A DNA stretch of 9,098 nt. Source: Verrucomicrobiota bacterium. Lineage in GTDB: Bacteria; Verrucomicrobiota; Verrucomicrobiia; Chthoniobacterales; JAFAMB01. The notes beneath the pieces were generated by a model, which saw nothing but the letters and a program-made list of their open reading frames with translations, was not told where the DNA came from and searched no databases. The position numbers were made by a program, and so were the translations under genes. This document shows, piece after piece, positions 1-6,547 of this stretch (positions are counted from its first letter, which is position 1; the number at the start of each line of letters is the position of its first letter). The stretch covers positions 1-9,098 of the forward strand of contig JAFAVN010000486.1 in assembly GCA_019242435.1 (NCBI GenBank). Direction: 5' to 3'.

Positions 1-802
1 TGCCGCTCAAGGCAATGCTCAGCATAAACAGGACAATGATAGAACCGGCAATGTGCCTGGCGATCCGTGGCCAGAAGACGAACCACGGAGCAACCAGTTC
101 GGCCAGAAAATTCCATAGCACTCCGCCTCTCAGGACTGGATGAGGAAGGAAATGGAACCATCGGCTGAGAGGATTCGGTATCGGTTGGGTCTCGAAGTGG
201 TAGTACAATGCGGTGAGGTCCCGCCAACAAGGATCTCCCCGAAGCTTGATCAAAGCCGATCCTAGCATCAAACGGAAAACGAGCCACCGGAACAGCCAGA
301 TTACCAAGAGAGGAGGAGCCCGGCGAGGGAAAGGACGCGGATCGATGAGCGGTACCAAAAAGATCGCCAGAAATCCCGTCTCGAGCAGCTGGATCTCCCA
401 ACCATAGCCATACCAGTCTTGTCCCATGTGGACGATGGACATGTAGAGGAACCAGAGAATCGCGAGAATCAGAGAGTTAGCGAATCCGGCCACGACCAGG
501 CAGGACAGGGCAAACCCGATCCACGATACGGTAAGCAGAAAGGTGTCAGAATGGTCGAACCAGAAAAGCGACGGCAGCTTTAGAAAGGCTCCCCACGTCG
601 AACCGAAATAGGCAGTTACTCGATCGACGAAAGACCCGATTGGCAACAAGCCGTGCGATCCGATCAGCGGCACCAACTGTTGGGCGGCAATCAAGAAGGC
701 AACCGCGTAGACCGCACCCAATAAGCGGAGTAAGACAAATCGGGTGAGCCAGTACGTCGACTTGGGGTGCTGAGGTTTGTCGGGTCCGTGCTCGGTCTCC
801 AC
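1..802 (-). CDS. Lipase maturation factor family membrane protein (partial, C-terminus outside window)
   Basis: About 267 residues are open on the minus strand down to the window edge, so the C-terminal part is missing. The conceptual protein has the LMF1-like core: STYWLTRFVLLR near the start, SHGLLPIGSF, FWFDHSDTF, WYGYGWEIQLLETGF, then LRGDPCWRDLTALYYHFE followed by TQPIPNPLS. Several hydrophobic segments alternate with these loops. In animals LMF1 is an ER protein needed for lipase folding; bacterial members are polytopic membrane proteins of unknown job. No in-frame ATG lies between the upstream TGA (890-892) and the conserved core. I chose the GTG at 802, which puts about 14 residues before STYW; a TTG at 865 is the alternative. 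Neither has a Shine-Dalgarno match. It follows the TPM gene by 107 bp on the same strand and is probably its operon partner. Confidence 0.87.
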   Translation of the reverse strand, partial: METEHGPDKPQHPKSTYWLTRFVLLRLLGAVYAVAFLIAAQQLVPLIGSHGLLPIGSFVDRVTAYFGSTWGAFLKLPSLFWFDHSDTFLLTVSWIGFALSCLVVAGFANSLILAILWFLYMSIVHMGQDWYGYGWEIQLLETGFLAIFLVPLIDPRPFPRRAPPLLVIWLFRWLVFRLMLGSALIKLRGDPCWRDLTALYYHFETQPIPNPLSRWFHFLPHPVLRGGVLWNFLAELVAPWFVFWPRIARHIAGSIIVLFMLSIALSG

Positions 803-909
803 GGAGAGGGATAGTGAGCAAACGGATGCGTAGTTGCAAACGCGGAACTGGCCGCCCCAGCGCAAACAACAGCGGAGCGGCGAAAACCGTCAACGGAACT
901 CCTGCTATT

Positions 910-1734
910 TCACCAATCTCCGCTAGCGCCGCCACCACCGGAATCACCGCCGCCGCCGGAGAAGGTATTGTCATCGCCGCCGCCGCTACCCCTGCCGCCA
1001 TCGCCACCGCCAGAACCGCCGCCCCAGAAGAATCCTCCCGGAGGTGGAGGCGGGCCTCCGCCGCCCATATAGATGCGGGTGCCGCGCCGCATGGCCGACA
1101 CGATGGCAAAAATAAAAAAGACGACGCACACCAGGACGATGAGGAAGAAAAGGGCGAGAAAGGTCAGAATGCTTCCCCCAGCGCCCCGATCTTTTTGTAG
1201 CTCGGCTGCGGTTCTGCCGTTTCCCTGATACTCGCCTTTGGCGGCGGCCATGATGGCGGCGAGACCCTGCTGGAACCCGGCATCATAATTTCCGGTGCGA
1301 AACTGGGGCGCGAACTCGTCGCGGATAATTCGGATACACAATATATCCGGGAGAGCCCCTTCGAGACCTCGGCCGGTGTGGATACGAATCTTGTGTTCTT
1401 TGATGGAGACCAGAACCAGCACGCCGTTATCTCTTCCTTGTTGTCCGATTTTGGCGGCGCGGAAGAGGTCCTGGGCATAATCGTCAAACACCAGGTCGGC
1501 CGGCCAATTCGGAAATATGACGACCATGATCTGGTTCGATGTCTGCCTCTCGAAGGTCGCCAGACGCTCATTCAGCGAAGCCGCAACGGCTGGTGTCACG
1601 ATTCCGGCGTAATCATTGAAATATCGGGTTGGCGGATGTGCCAGCAGGTCGCCGGGGGTGACCGCCGACGCCGGCGCCAGCAAAGCCAGGGTCAATACCA
1701 GAAGCGCCAGGAGCGGCGAAACTCCTCTGGGCAT
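910..1734 (-). CDS. TPM-domain (Psb32/MOLO-1-like) membrane protein
   Basis: The 274-residue protein has a signal peptide (about residues 1-24, ending PASA), a TPM domain (about 37-168), one transmembrane helix (about 188-215) and a Gly-rich low-complexity tail ending GGGGASGDW. The TPM fold is recognised from YFNDYAGIVTP, LNERLATFERQTSNQIMVV, the block around RDNGVLVLVSIKEHKIRIHTG, and YDAGFQQGLAAI. Some TPM proteins have phosphatase activity or assist membrane-protein repair; the substrate here is unknown. The domain should lie outside the cytoplasmic membrane, anchored by the C-terminal helix. I prefer the ATG at 1734 because the signal peptide starts there. An in-frame ATG at 1797 would add 21 hydrophilic residues. 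The gene lies downstream of lemA on the same strand, an arrangement common for these two families. Confidence 0.9.
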   Translation of the reverse strand: MPRGVSPLLALLVLTLALLAPASAVTPGDLLAHPPTRYFNDYAGIVTPAVAASLNERLATFERQTSNQIMVVIFPNWPADLVFDDYAQDLFRAAKIGQQGRDNGVLVLVSIKEHKIRIHTGRGLEGALPDILCIRIIRDEFAPQFRTGNYDAGFQQGLAAIMAAAKGEYQGNGRTAAELQKDRGAGGSILTFLALFFLIVLVCVVFFIFAIVSAMRRGTRIYMGGGGPPPPPGGFFWGGGSGGGDGGRGSGGGDDNTFSGGGGDSGGGGASGDW

Positions 1735-1906
1735 TTCCGACCCAAACCGGTTTTGTCTGACTATGATCGGTTCTTGGAATTTAGACTGGCGACACATTAT
1801 GGGCTTCTTTCAGCCTATGCCCAACTCGAGATGGGACAAAGGACTTTCGAGTTCGAAGGACTGTCCGAGCGTAGCCCGGTCGTATTTAGTCCCTCTGGGG
1901 ACAGAT

Positions 1907-2545
1907 TCATTTCGGCGACGGCGATGGGCTGAAGGACGGGAATGAAACCGTGGGTGCATTTTCCGCCCCGGTCGCGCTTTGGAAGAACGGTTTTGGCTGG
2001 AAGCCGAAAAGCCCCGCGTAAAGGGCGGTTGGCAGGGAACGCACGATTACGTTGTAGGATTGGGCCGCTTTATTGAAATCCTGGCGGGCGACGGCAATCC
2101 GGTTCTCGGTTCCCTCGATCTGGACCTGGAGATCCCGGAAGTTACTGTTAGCTTTGAGCTCCGGGTATCGCTCGCTTACAGCGAGCAATCGCGCCAGGCT
2201 GCCGCTAAGGCTATCTTGCAGCTTTTGAAACTGTTGCAGTTGTTGAGGATCGGTCGGAGCCTTGGACGGGTCGATAGTGATTTTCGTGGCATTTGCCCTA
2301 GCGTTGACTACGTCAGTCAGGGTCGATTTCTCGAAATTGGCTGCTCCTTCCACCGTGTGCACGAGGTTGGGGATCAGATCAGCCCGGCGTTGATATTGGG
2401 TTTGTACCTGCGCCCAGGCAGTATCGACCGAGGCAGATACTTGCACCAGACGGTTGTAACCGCCGCCCAGGAAGAGGGCGACAATCCCAAAAACGACAAC
2501 CACGACGGCGAGACAGCCGCAACCAATCGCTACAGTTTTATTCAT
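1907..2545 (-). CDS. lemA: LemA family protein
   Basis: The 212-residue protein has one N-terminal hydrophobic segment (about residues 5-28), then a long helical LemA domain. Family landmarks are YNRLVQVSASVDTAWAQV, QRRADLIPNLVHTVEG, the stretch running from LLAVSERYPELKAN through FRDLQVQIEGTENRI, and ARQDFNKAAQSYN. The end of the domain carries the usual FGFQPKPFF and is followed by a Ser/Pro-rich tail. LemA proteins are membrane-anchored helical bundles of unclear function, often next to TPM-domain genes as seen here. The start at 2545 is the Met immediately before the hydrophobic segment; a longer reading from 2581 would run into the inverted repeat at 2567-2645 and adds no family sequence. 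No clear Shine-Dalgarno precedes the ATG. As first gene of the minus-strand cluster it should carry the operon promoter, which I could not place confidently. Confidence 0.93.
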   Translation of the reverse strand: MNKTVAIGCGCLAVVVVVFGIVALFLGGGYNRLVQVSASVDTAWAQVQTQYQRRADLIPNLVHTVEGAANFEKSTLTDVVNARANATKITIDPSKAPTDPQQLQQFQKLQDSLSGSLARLLAVSERYPELKANSNFRDLQVQIEGTENRIAVARQDFNKAAQSYNVIVRSLPTALYAGLFGFQPKPFFQSATGAENAPTVSFPSFSPSPSPK

Positions 2546-2566
2546 AAATTCAACGGAAACCAGTTG

Positions 2567-2645
2567 GCCTGAATATCTCACACTCTTCTGGTAAGGGCCT
2601 TACGGGATAATGCGGGATAATGCCAAGAGTGTGAGATATTCAGGC
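2567..2645. repeat. Perfect 21-bp inverted repeat with internal palindrome and tandem 10-mers
   Basis: Positions 2567-2587 and 2625-2645 are exact reverse complements (21 of 21), separated by 37 bp. The spacer holds a second perfect palindrome, GTAAGG-G-CCTTAC (2591-2603), followed by two adjacent copies of CGGGATAATG (2603-2612 and 2613-2622). The element lies 21 bp ahead of the lemA start, in the lemA leader or promoter area, and 71 bp before the rpsU -35 box. There is no T-run on either strand, so it is not a standard terminator, and I see no target-site duplication next to the arms. It could be a leader hairpin, a regulator site or a small mobile-type repeat. Confidence 0.9.
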
Positions 2646-2715
2646 TGGAGGTGCAGAAAAACGGACGCTACACAAGTTGCATTAAAATGGGCAGTATTTT
2701 ATCCCAGATCGACGA

Positions 2716-2744
2716 TTGACGCTGGCAGGAACAGCGGCTAGTAT
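2716..2744 (+). promoter_or_regulatory. Putative sigma70-type promoter of rpsU
   Basis: A -35 box TTGACG (2716-2721, 5 of 6 to consensus) is followed after exactly 17 bp by a -10 box TAGTAT (2739-2744, 4 of 6). Transcription would start near 2751, giving an rpsU leader of about 30 nt. The position immediately ahead of a well-supported gene strengthens the call. It is a pattern match only. Confidence 0.62.
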
Positions 2745-2767
2745 CTGGGCCCACAGACCAGCGGTAA

Positions 2768-2772
2768 AAGGA
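2768..2772 (+). promoter_or_regulatory. Ribosome binding site of rpsU
   Basis: AAGGA sits 9 nt before the ATG at 2782, with a run of seven T between. It fixes that ATG as the start and excludes the upstream in-frame ATG-like reading that would begin inside the promoter. It is the clearest Shine-Dalgarno in the window. Confidence 0.7.
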
Positions 2773-2781
2773 AATTTTTTT

Positions 2782-2976
2782 ATGCCCGAAGTAATTGTGC
2801 GAAAGGGAGAACCGATCGATCGCGCTCTCAAGCGTTTGAAGAATAAGCTTGATGCCGAAGGGATTATGGAAGAGGTGCGCCGTCTCCGAGCTTTCGAGAC
2901 GCCCTCGCAGAAATTGCGCCGGAAAGCTAAATTGGCTGCCAAGCGAGGAAAACTGAAGTTTCGTTTCAACCCTTAG
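2782..2976 (+). CDS. rpsU: Small ribosomal subunit protein bS21
   Basis: The 64-residue, strongly basic protein starts MPEVIVRKGEPIDRALKRLKNK and continues with RRLRAFETPSQKLRRKAKLA, the standard bS21 pattern and length. bS21 binds the 30S subunit near the 3' end of 16S rRNA and helps translation initiation. The start is supported by an AAGGA Shine-Dalgarno and by the conserved MPEV N-terminus. The gene stands alone between its own promoter and an intrinsic terminator, and not in the rpsU-dnaG-rpoD operon of enterobacteria. Its neighbours on both sides lie on the opposite strand. Confidence 0.97.
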   Translation: MPEVIVRKGEPIDRALKRLKNKLDAEGIMEEVRRLRAFETPSQKLRRKAKLAAKRGKLKFRFNP

Positions 2977-3021
2977 CCTGCATCGCTCACGAATGCTTAG
3001 CGCATGGGTGAGCGATGCAGG
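2977..3021 (+). repeat. 14-bp hairpin directly after the rpsU stop codon
   Basis: Positions 2977-2990 and 3008-3021 are perfect reverse complements (14 of 14) around a 17-nt loop. The loop holds a further ATGC/GCAT pairing (2993-2996 with 3002-3005). The stem starts at the first base after the rpsU TAG. No T-run follows, so it is not a classical terminator by itself. It may protect the 3' end, slow polymerase before the real terminator, or help end the haem-operon transcript arriving from the other strand. Confidence 0.85.
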
Positions 3022-3026
3022 TTACA

Positions 3027-3068
3027 GCCGCAGGATGCTCCGAGATCGGAGCATCCTGCGGCTTTTTT
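3027..3068 (+). terminator. Rho-independent terminator of rpsU
   Basis: A GC-rich stem pairs 3027-3042 with 3047-3062 around the tetraloop AGAT, and six T follow at 3063-3068. It is a canonical strong intrinsic terminator for plus-strand transcripts. On the minus strand the stem is not followed by a T-run, so it would serve the converging haem operon only weakly. Confidence 0.94.
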
Positions 3069-3085
3069 AGAGCCTGGTGCAGCCC

Positions 3086-4591
3086 TTAGCCTCCCACGAG
3101 CCGCACGACTGCCTCGACCAACCCGTCAATGTCGTGTTTCTTCGCCTCAATATCGACCTTGAGACCGGCTTTCCGCATGGTTGCAGAGGTGATGGGGCCG
3201 ATGCTGGCGGTCTTGAGCCATTTTGGCCAGGGGAGCTTCATCGCCATGAAGTTCTCGACGGTCGATGAGCTAGTGAATGTGATGAGGTCGGCTCCCTCTT
3301 CTTCAAAACGTTTCCGAGCTCCAGTCGGATCGTCCCGTTCCGGAATTGTTCGGTAAGCGATCGCTTCATCGACGATGGCTCCGAGCTGGGTGAGCCGCTT
3401 TGGTAAAACGTCACGGGCATTTTCAGCTCTGACCAGAAGGAATTTGAGGTTCTCAACACTTTCGTTCTGCTGGAAGGTGTCAGCTAGCCGTTCGGCGACT
3501 GCTTCCTCTGGCTGCAGATCGACGGCAAAGTGGAAATCTCGTACTCGGGCGGCCGTGCCTGGGCCGATGGCGGCGATACGCACGTTGCCAAGCGCCCGGG
3601 CGTCATTGTAAAGCTTGAAGAACAGCTCGAAAAACGCGCCAACACCATTGGGACTGGTGAAAACCAGCCAATCGTATTGGAAGGAGTCCCGGACAAGCTC
3701 ACCGAATTCCATCAGGTTCTCGGGAGGAATAATTTTGATGGTAGGAAGCTCGAGCACTTCAGCGCCGAGGCTCCGCAAGCGGGTGCTCAATTCGCCTGCT
3801 TGCTGCCGGGTCCGAGTCACCACGATCTTACGTCCGAAAAGGGGACGGTTCTCGAACCACCGGAGTCTCTGCCGATAGGAAACCACATCACCAAAGACCA
3901 CAACGACAGGGGGCTCAACCTCTGCTGCGATTTCTTCAATATTCTCCAGTGTCCCCACCAGCGTCTCCTGGAGTCCAGTGGTCCCCCAGCGGATCACCGC
4001 GACAGGCATGCTTGGGGAAGCGCCATGGGCACGCAACTCAGCGACTATCTTCGACAGCCGGGCGGCGCCCATCAGCATCACTAGTGTGCCGTGTCCCTGG
4101 ACAAGAGCACGGTAATCGATAGCGGACTCCTTTTTCAAGGGGGCCTCGTGCCCCGTAAAAACGGTAAACGACGAAGTGACATCCCGATGAGTCACGGGGA
4201 TGCCGGCGTAAGCCGGAACGGCAACTGCGGAACTGATTCCGGGCACAATCTCGAACGGTATCCCGGCTGCGGCGAGGGCCTCCGCTTCTTCTGCGCCGCG
4301 CCCGAATACGAACGGGTCGCCGCCCTTCAGTCGCACTACCAGTTTGCCTTCGCGGGCTCGCTGAAGAATCAGATCGTTAATCTCCTGCTGCGAAAGGGTA
4401 TGCGCACCCGCTTGTTTCCCGGCGTAAATAATTTCTGCACCGGGACGCGCCCAGCTCAATATCTCCCGATTGCATAAATAATCGTAGACCACGACGTCGG
4501 CGTGCTCGACCACTTCCTTGGTACGCAGCGTCACTAAGCCGATATCTCCGGGCCCGGTGCCGGCCAAAATGCATTTACCTTCGTTCGGCAT
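3086..4591 (-). CDS. cobA-hemD: Fused uroporphyrinogen-III C-methyltransferase / uroporphyrinogen-III synthase
   Basis: The 501-residue protein has two enzymes in series. Residues about 5-245 are SUMT, an SAM-dependent methylase that turns uroporphyrinogen III into precorrin-2: GTGPGD (11-16), VVRLKGGDPFVFGRGAEE (85-102) and a segment from VPGISSAVAVPAYAG to IPVTHR (117-136). Residues about 251-501 are HemD, which closes hydroxymethylbilane to uroporphyrinogen III: VTRTRQQAGELSTRLRSLGA, DWLVFTSPNGV, AAIGPGTA, FTSSSTVENF and ASIGPITSATMRKAGL. The fusion places the last common haem step and the first sirohaem/cobalamin step in one polypeptide, an arrangement known from several phyla. I chose the ATG at 4591, beside the SUMT core; an upstream in-frame ATG at 4624 adds 11 residues. 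The start overlaps the end of hemC by 17 bp, so the genes are probably translationally coupled. Confidence 0.95.
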   Translation of the reverse strand: MPNEGKCILAGTGPGDIGLVTLRTKEVVEHADVVVYDYLCNREILSWARPGAEIIYAGKQAGAHTLSQQEINDLILQRAREGKLVVRLKGGDPFVFGRGAEEAEALAAAGIPFEIVPGISSAVAVPAYAGIPVTHRDVTSSFTVFTGHEAPLKKESAIDYRALVQGHGTLVMLMGAARLSKIVAELRAHGASPSMPVAVIRWGTTGLQETLVGTLENIEEIAAEVEPPVVVVFGDVVSYRQRLRWFENRPLFGRKIVVTRTRQQAGELSTRLRSLGAEVLELPTIKIIPPENLMEFGELVRDSFQYDWLVFTSPNGVGAFFELFFKLYNDARALGNVRIAAIGPGTAARVRDFHFAVDLQPEEAVAERLADTFQQNESVENLKFLLVRAENARDVLPKRLTQLGAIVDEAIAYRTIPERDDPTGARKRFEEEGADLITFTSSSTVENFMAMKLPWPKWLKTASIGPITSATMRKAGLKVDIEAKKHDIDGLVEAVVRLVGG

Positions 4592-5492
4592 AAATGTTCT
4601 CAAACAATATCCTGGCTGCGTCATGAGGCGACCGGAAAGGAACCGTGACCGAGGCGGAACGGACTTTGCCGGTTGACTCGAATATGATCGCGGTCATGGC
4701 GATTGATCCCCCGGTCAAATCGGCACGCACACCAATCGGTACGTTACAGCCTCCGCCGACCAATCGCAGGAATTCTCTCTCCGCTGTGACGCAACTCCAG
4801 GTATCGCGATGGTTGATTTGATCGAGCAGAGACTGGATGCCGCCTTCTTTTCGAGATTGAAGCGCCACGGCCCCTTGGCCGGCGGCGGGAAGCATTTCAG
4901 CGAGTTCGGCAACAAACACCACGCTCTGGCCGAACCGAAGACGGCCTTGATCTTCTTCCAGGCCGAGCCGCCGCAATCCGGCGCGCGCCAGAACGATTCC
5001 AGACCAGTTCTCGGAGCGAATCAGTTTTTCGATCCTGGTCGGTACATTTCCCCTGATATCGCAGACTTTAAGATCAGGACGGCGGTAAGTGATCTGTTGT
5101 ACCCGTCGGGGGCTGCCGGTTGCCACCAGAGCGCCCTTTGGCAACGCATCGAGGCCACCTGCAGCTTTGGAAATCAGCACGTCCGCGGGATTCTCACGCG
5201 GGAGGACAGCCACGATGGGAAGAGCGGTTTCCGTGGGTAAATCTTTCAGCGAATGCACCGCCACATCGATTTCTCGATTCAACAGAGCCTGCTCCAGATC
5301 CTTGGTGAATAATCCCTTTTCCAGCTGAGGGCCGGAGTCGCTGAGCCGAACATCCAAACGCTGGTCACCGGCAGTCTTGATAATCCGGACCTCGATTTCG
5401 TCCACGGCACCGGTTCGTGATAAGGCTTCTCTAGCCAAGTCGGCCTGTGCGAGTGCCAGACGGCTTCCCCGGGTTCCGATGATGATCTTCAT
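4575..5492 (-). CDS. hemC: Porphobilinogen deaminase (hydroxymethylbilane synthase)
   Basis: The 305-residue protein joins four porphobilinogen units into hydroxymethylbilane in the cytoplasm. It has the family N-terminus IIGTRGSRLALAQA, the substrate region LFTKDLEQALLNREIDVAVHSLKDLPTE including the catalytic Asp of DVAVHSLKD, ATGSPRRVQQ, DIRGNVPTRI, LPAAGQGAVALQ, and Cys249 in LVGGGCNVPIG, the attachment residue of the dipyrromethane cofactor. Length is normal. The ATG at 5492 shares one base with the hemA TGA (TGATG). A TTG one codon upstream is also possible. No purine-rich Shine-Dalgarno precedes it, so re-initiation by ribosomes finishing hemA is likely. The hydroxymethylbilane product passes to the HemD domain encoded by the next gene. 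Confidence 0.97.
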   Translation of the reverse strand: MKIIIGTRGSRLALAQADLAREALSRTGAVDEIEVRIIKTAGDQRLDVRLSDSGPQLEKGLFTKDLEQALLNREIDVAVHSLKDLPTETALPIVAVLPRENPADVLISKAAGGLDALPKGALVATGSPRRVQQITYRRPDLKVCDIRGNVPTRIEKLIRSENWSGIVLARAGLRRLGLEEDQGRLRFGQSVVFVAELAEMLPAAGQGAVALQSRKEGGIQSLLDQINHRDTWSCVTAEREFLRLVGGGCNVPIGVRADLTGGSIAMTAIIFESTGKVRSASVTVPFRSPHDAARILFENIYAERR

Positions 5493-6547
5493 CAACGAGG
5501 AGGAAGATTGAGCCCCACATGCCCAATCATGGAGTCTACCGATTTCTCCATCCAGGCCTGAAAATCCGCTACATGCTTAGCAATCAATCGGTCGCAGTCA
5601 GCTGCTTCTTGTTGGCGAGCCTGCATCGAGCGTTCTGCCATCAATTGGAGCGCGTCCAAATCGTAAACGTAGACGCCTTCCAACCGATGGACTTCGGGCT
5701 CGATATCCCGGGGGAACGCGACGTCGATCATGAACAGAGGGCGATCGCCTCGCCGGCGCAGGATCGGGGCAATCTTTTCAACGGTGACGATGGCATGAGG
5801 CGCCGCCGTAGAGCTGACCAGGATGTCCAAGTCAGTAAATTCCCGACCCCACTCGTCGAATCGAACGGCTCGGCCACCGGTTTCTTCCGCCAGAGCTTTG
5901 GCGCGGTCAAATGACCGATTAGAAACAAAGATCTGCCGTGCACCCCTTGATTTGAACGATCGAGCCATCTTTTCACTGGTGTCGCCCGCACCCAGAAGCA
6001 TGATTTTACATCCCTCCAGCTCGCCGAAAATCTGTTCGGCCAGTTCGACCGCCACGGAAGCGACGGAGATGTTGCCGCGGCCGATGGCCGTGGATGATCG
6101 GACCTGTTTGCCGACGTGAAAAGACCTTTGGAACAGCTTATTCAACCGGCGACCAGTTACCTGCTCGCGAACCGCTGCCTCGTAGGCCCGCTTTACTTGG
6201 CCGAAGATCTCGGTCTCACCAACTGCCATCGACTCTAAGCCCGAGACCACCCGAAAAAGATGCCGAACACAGCCTGCTGCCGGGAGCTGGAACAAGTGCG
6301 GCTCATCGCCCGACTTGAGGCCCCGATAGAACTCGTGAAAAAATTGGGGAACCGGCAGCTGAGCAACCGCACCGGCCACATAAAATTCTGTTCGATTGCA
6401 GGTCGAAACAATGAGTCCTTCCTCCAATCCCTGGACAGCCTTCAATCTTAACAATGCTTCCGGAAGCCCAGAATCAGGAATCGCGAATCGCTCCCGGATT
6501 TCGACGCCGGCGGTTTGATGGCTAAGTCCGAAACACGAAATATTCAT
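5492..6547 (-). CDS. hemA: Glutamyl-tRNA reductase (short form)
   Basis: The 351-residue enzyme performs the first committed step of C5-pathway tetrapyrrole synthesis, the NADPH-dependent reduction of glutamyl-tRNA to glutamate-1-semialdehyde. The catalytic domain carries FGLSHQTAGVEIRERFA and STCNRTEFY with nucleophile Cys50. SGLESMAVGETEIFGQVK (102-119) follows, then RGNISVASVAVELA and a nucleotide-binding LLGAGDTSEKMA (184-195) with VSNRS. MIDVAFPRDIEPEV and VYVYDLDAL end the NADPH domain near residue 300. Only about 50 residues remain for the dimerisation domain, which is about 100 in the usual 420-450-residue enzymes. The ending is a clean TGA overlapping hemC, so this looks like a natural short form and not a frameshift. 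The ATG at 6547 overlaps the upstream gene's stop (ATGA). A longer reading from 6637 adds 30 residues from inside that gene and is rejected. Confidence 0.96.
   Translation of the reverse strand: MNISCFGLSHQTAGVEIRERFAIPDSGLPEALLRLKAVQGLEEGLIVSTCNRTEFYVAGAVAQLPVPQFFHEFYRGLKSGDEPHLFQLPAAGCVRHLFRVVSGLESMAVGETEIFGQVKRAYEAAVREQVTGRRLNKLFQRSFHVGKQVRSSTAIGRGNISVASVAVELAEQIFGELEGCKIMLLGAGDTSEKMARSFKSRGARQIFVSNRSFDRAKALAEETGGRAVRFDEWGREFTDLDILVSSTAAPHAIVTVEKIAPILRRRGDRPLFMIDVAFPRDIEPEVHRLEGVYVYDLDALQLMAERSMQARQQEAADCDRLIAKHVADFQAWMEKSVDSMIGHVGLNLPPR

Noticed and set aside
814..1200. Long open frames on the plus strand and in another minus frame across the TPM gene's 3' part
   Set aside because: They are Ala/Pro/Thr-rich mirror images of the Gly-rich TPM tail and carry no recognisable domain; GGN codons leave the other frames free of stops.
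1889..1902. Small GTCCC/GGGAC hairpin just after the lemA stop
   Set aside because: A 5-bp stem without a T-run is too weak to call a terminator, and the downstream TPM gene looks co-transcribed.
1979..2572. 197-codon open frame on the plus strand opposite lemA
   Set aside because: It is fully antisense to a well-recognised LemA protein, with no family pattern and no ribosome binding site of its own.
2606..2621. Two GATAAT sequences resembling -10 boxes inside the inverted repeat
   Set aside because: No -35-like hexamer lies at 16-18 bp for either copy, and rpsU has a better promoter downstream.
2970..3092. Direct repeat CCCTTAGCCT covering the ends of both rpsU and hemD
   Set aside because: Only 10 bp long and placed where both strands need stop codons; chance is a sufficient explanation.
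3530..4084. 184-codon plus-strand open frame opposite cobA-hemD
   Set aside because: Shadow of a strongly supported fused enzyme; the translation resembles no protein.
5492..6547. hemA shortened by a frameshift or sequencing error
   Set aside because: The stop overlaps the hemC ATG in a typical coupled arrangement, leaving no leftover coding sequence for a lost C-terminus.
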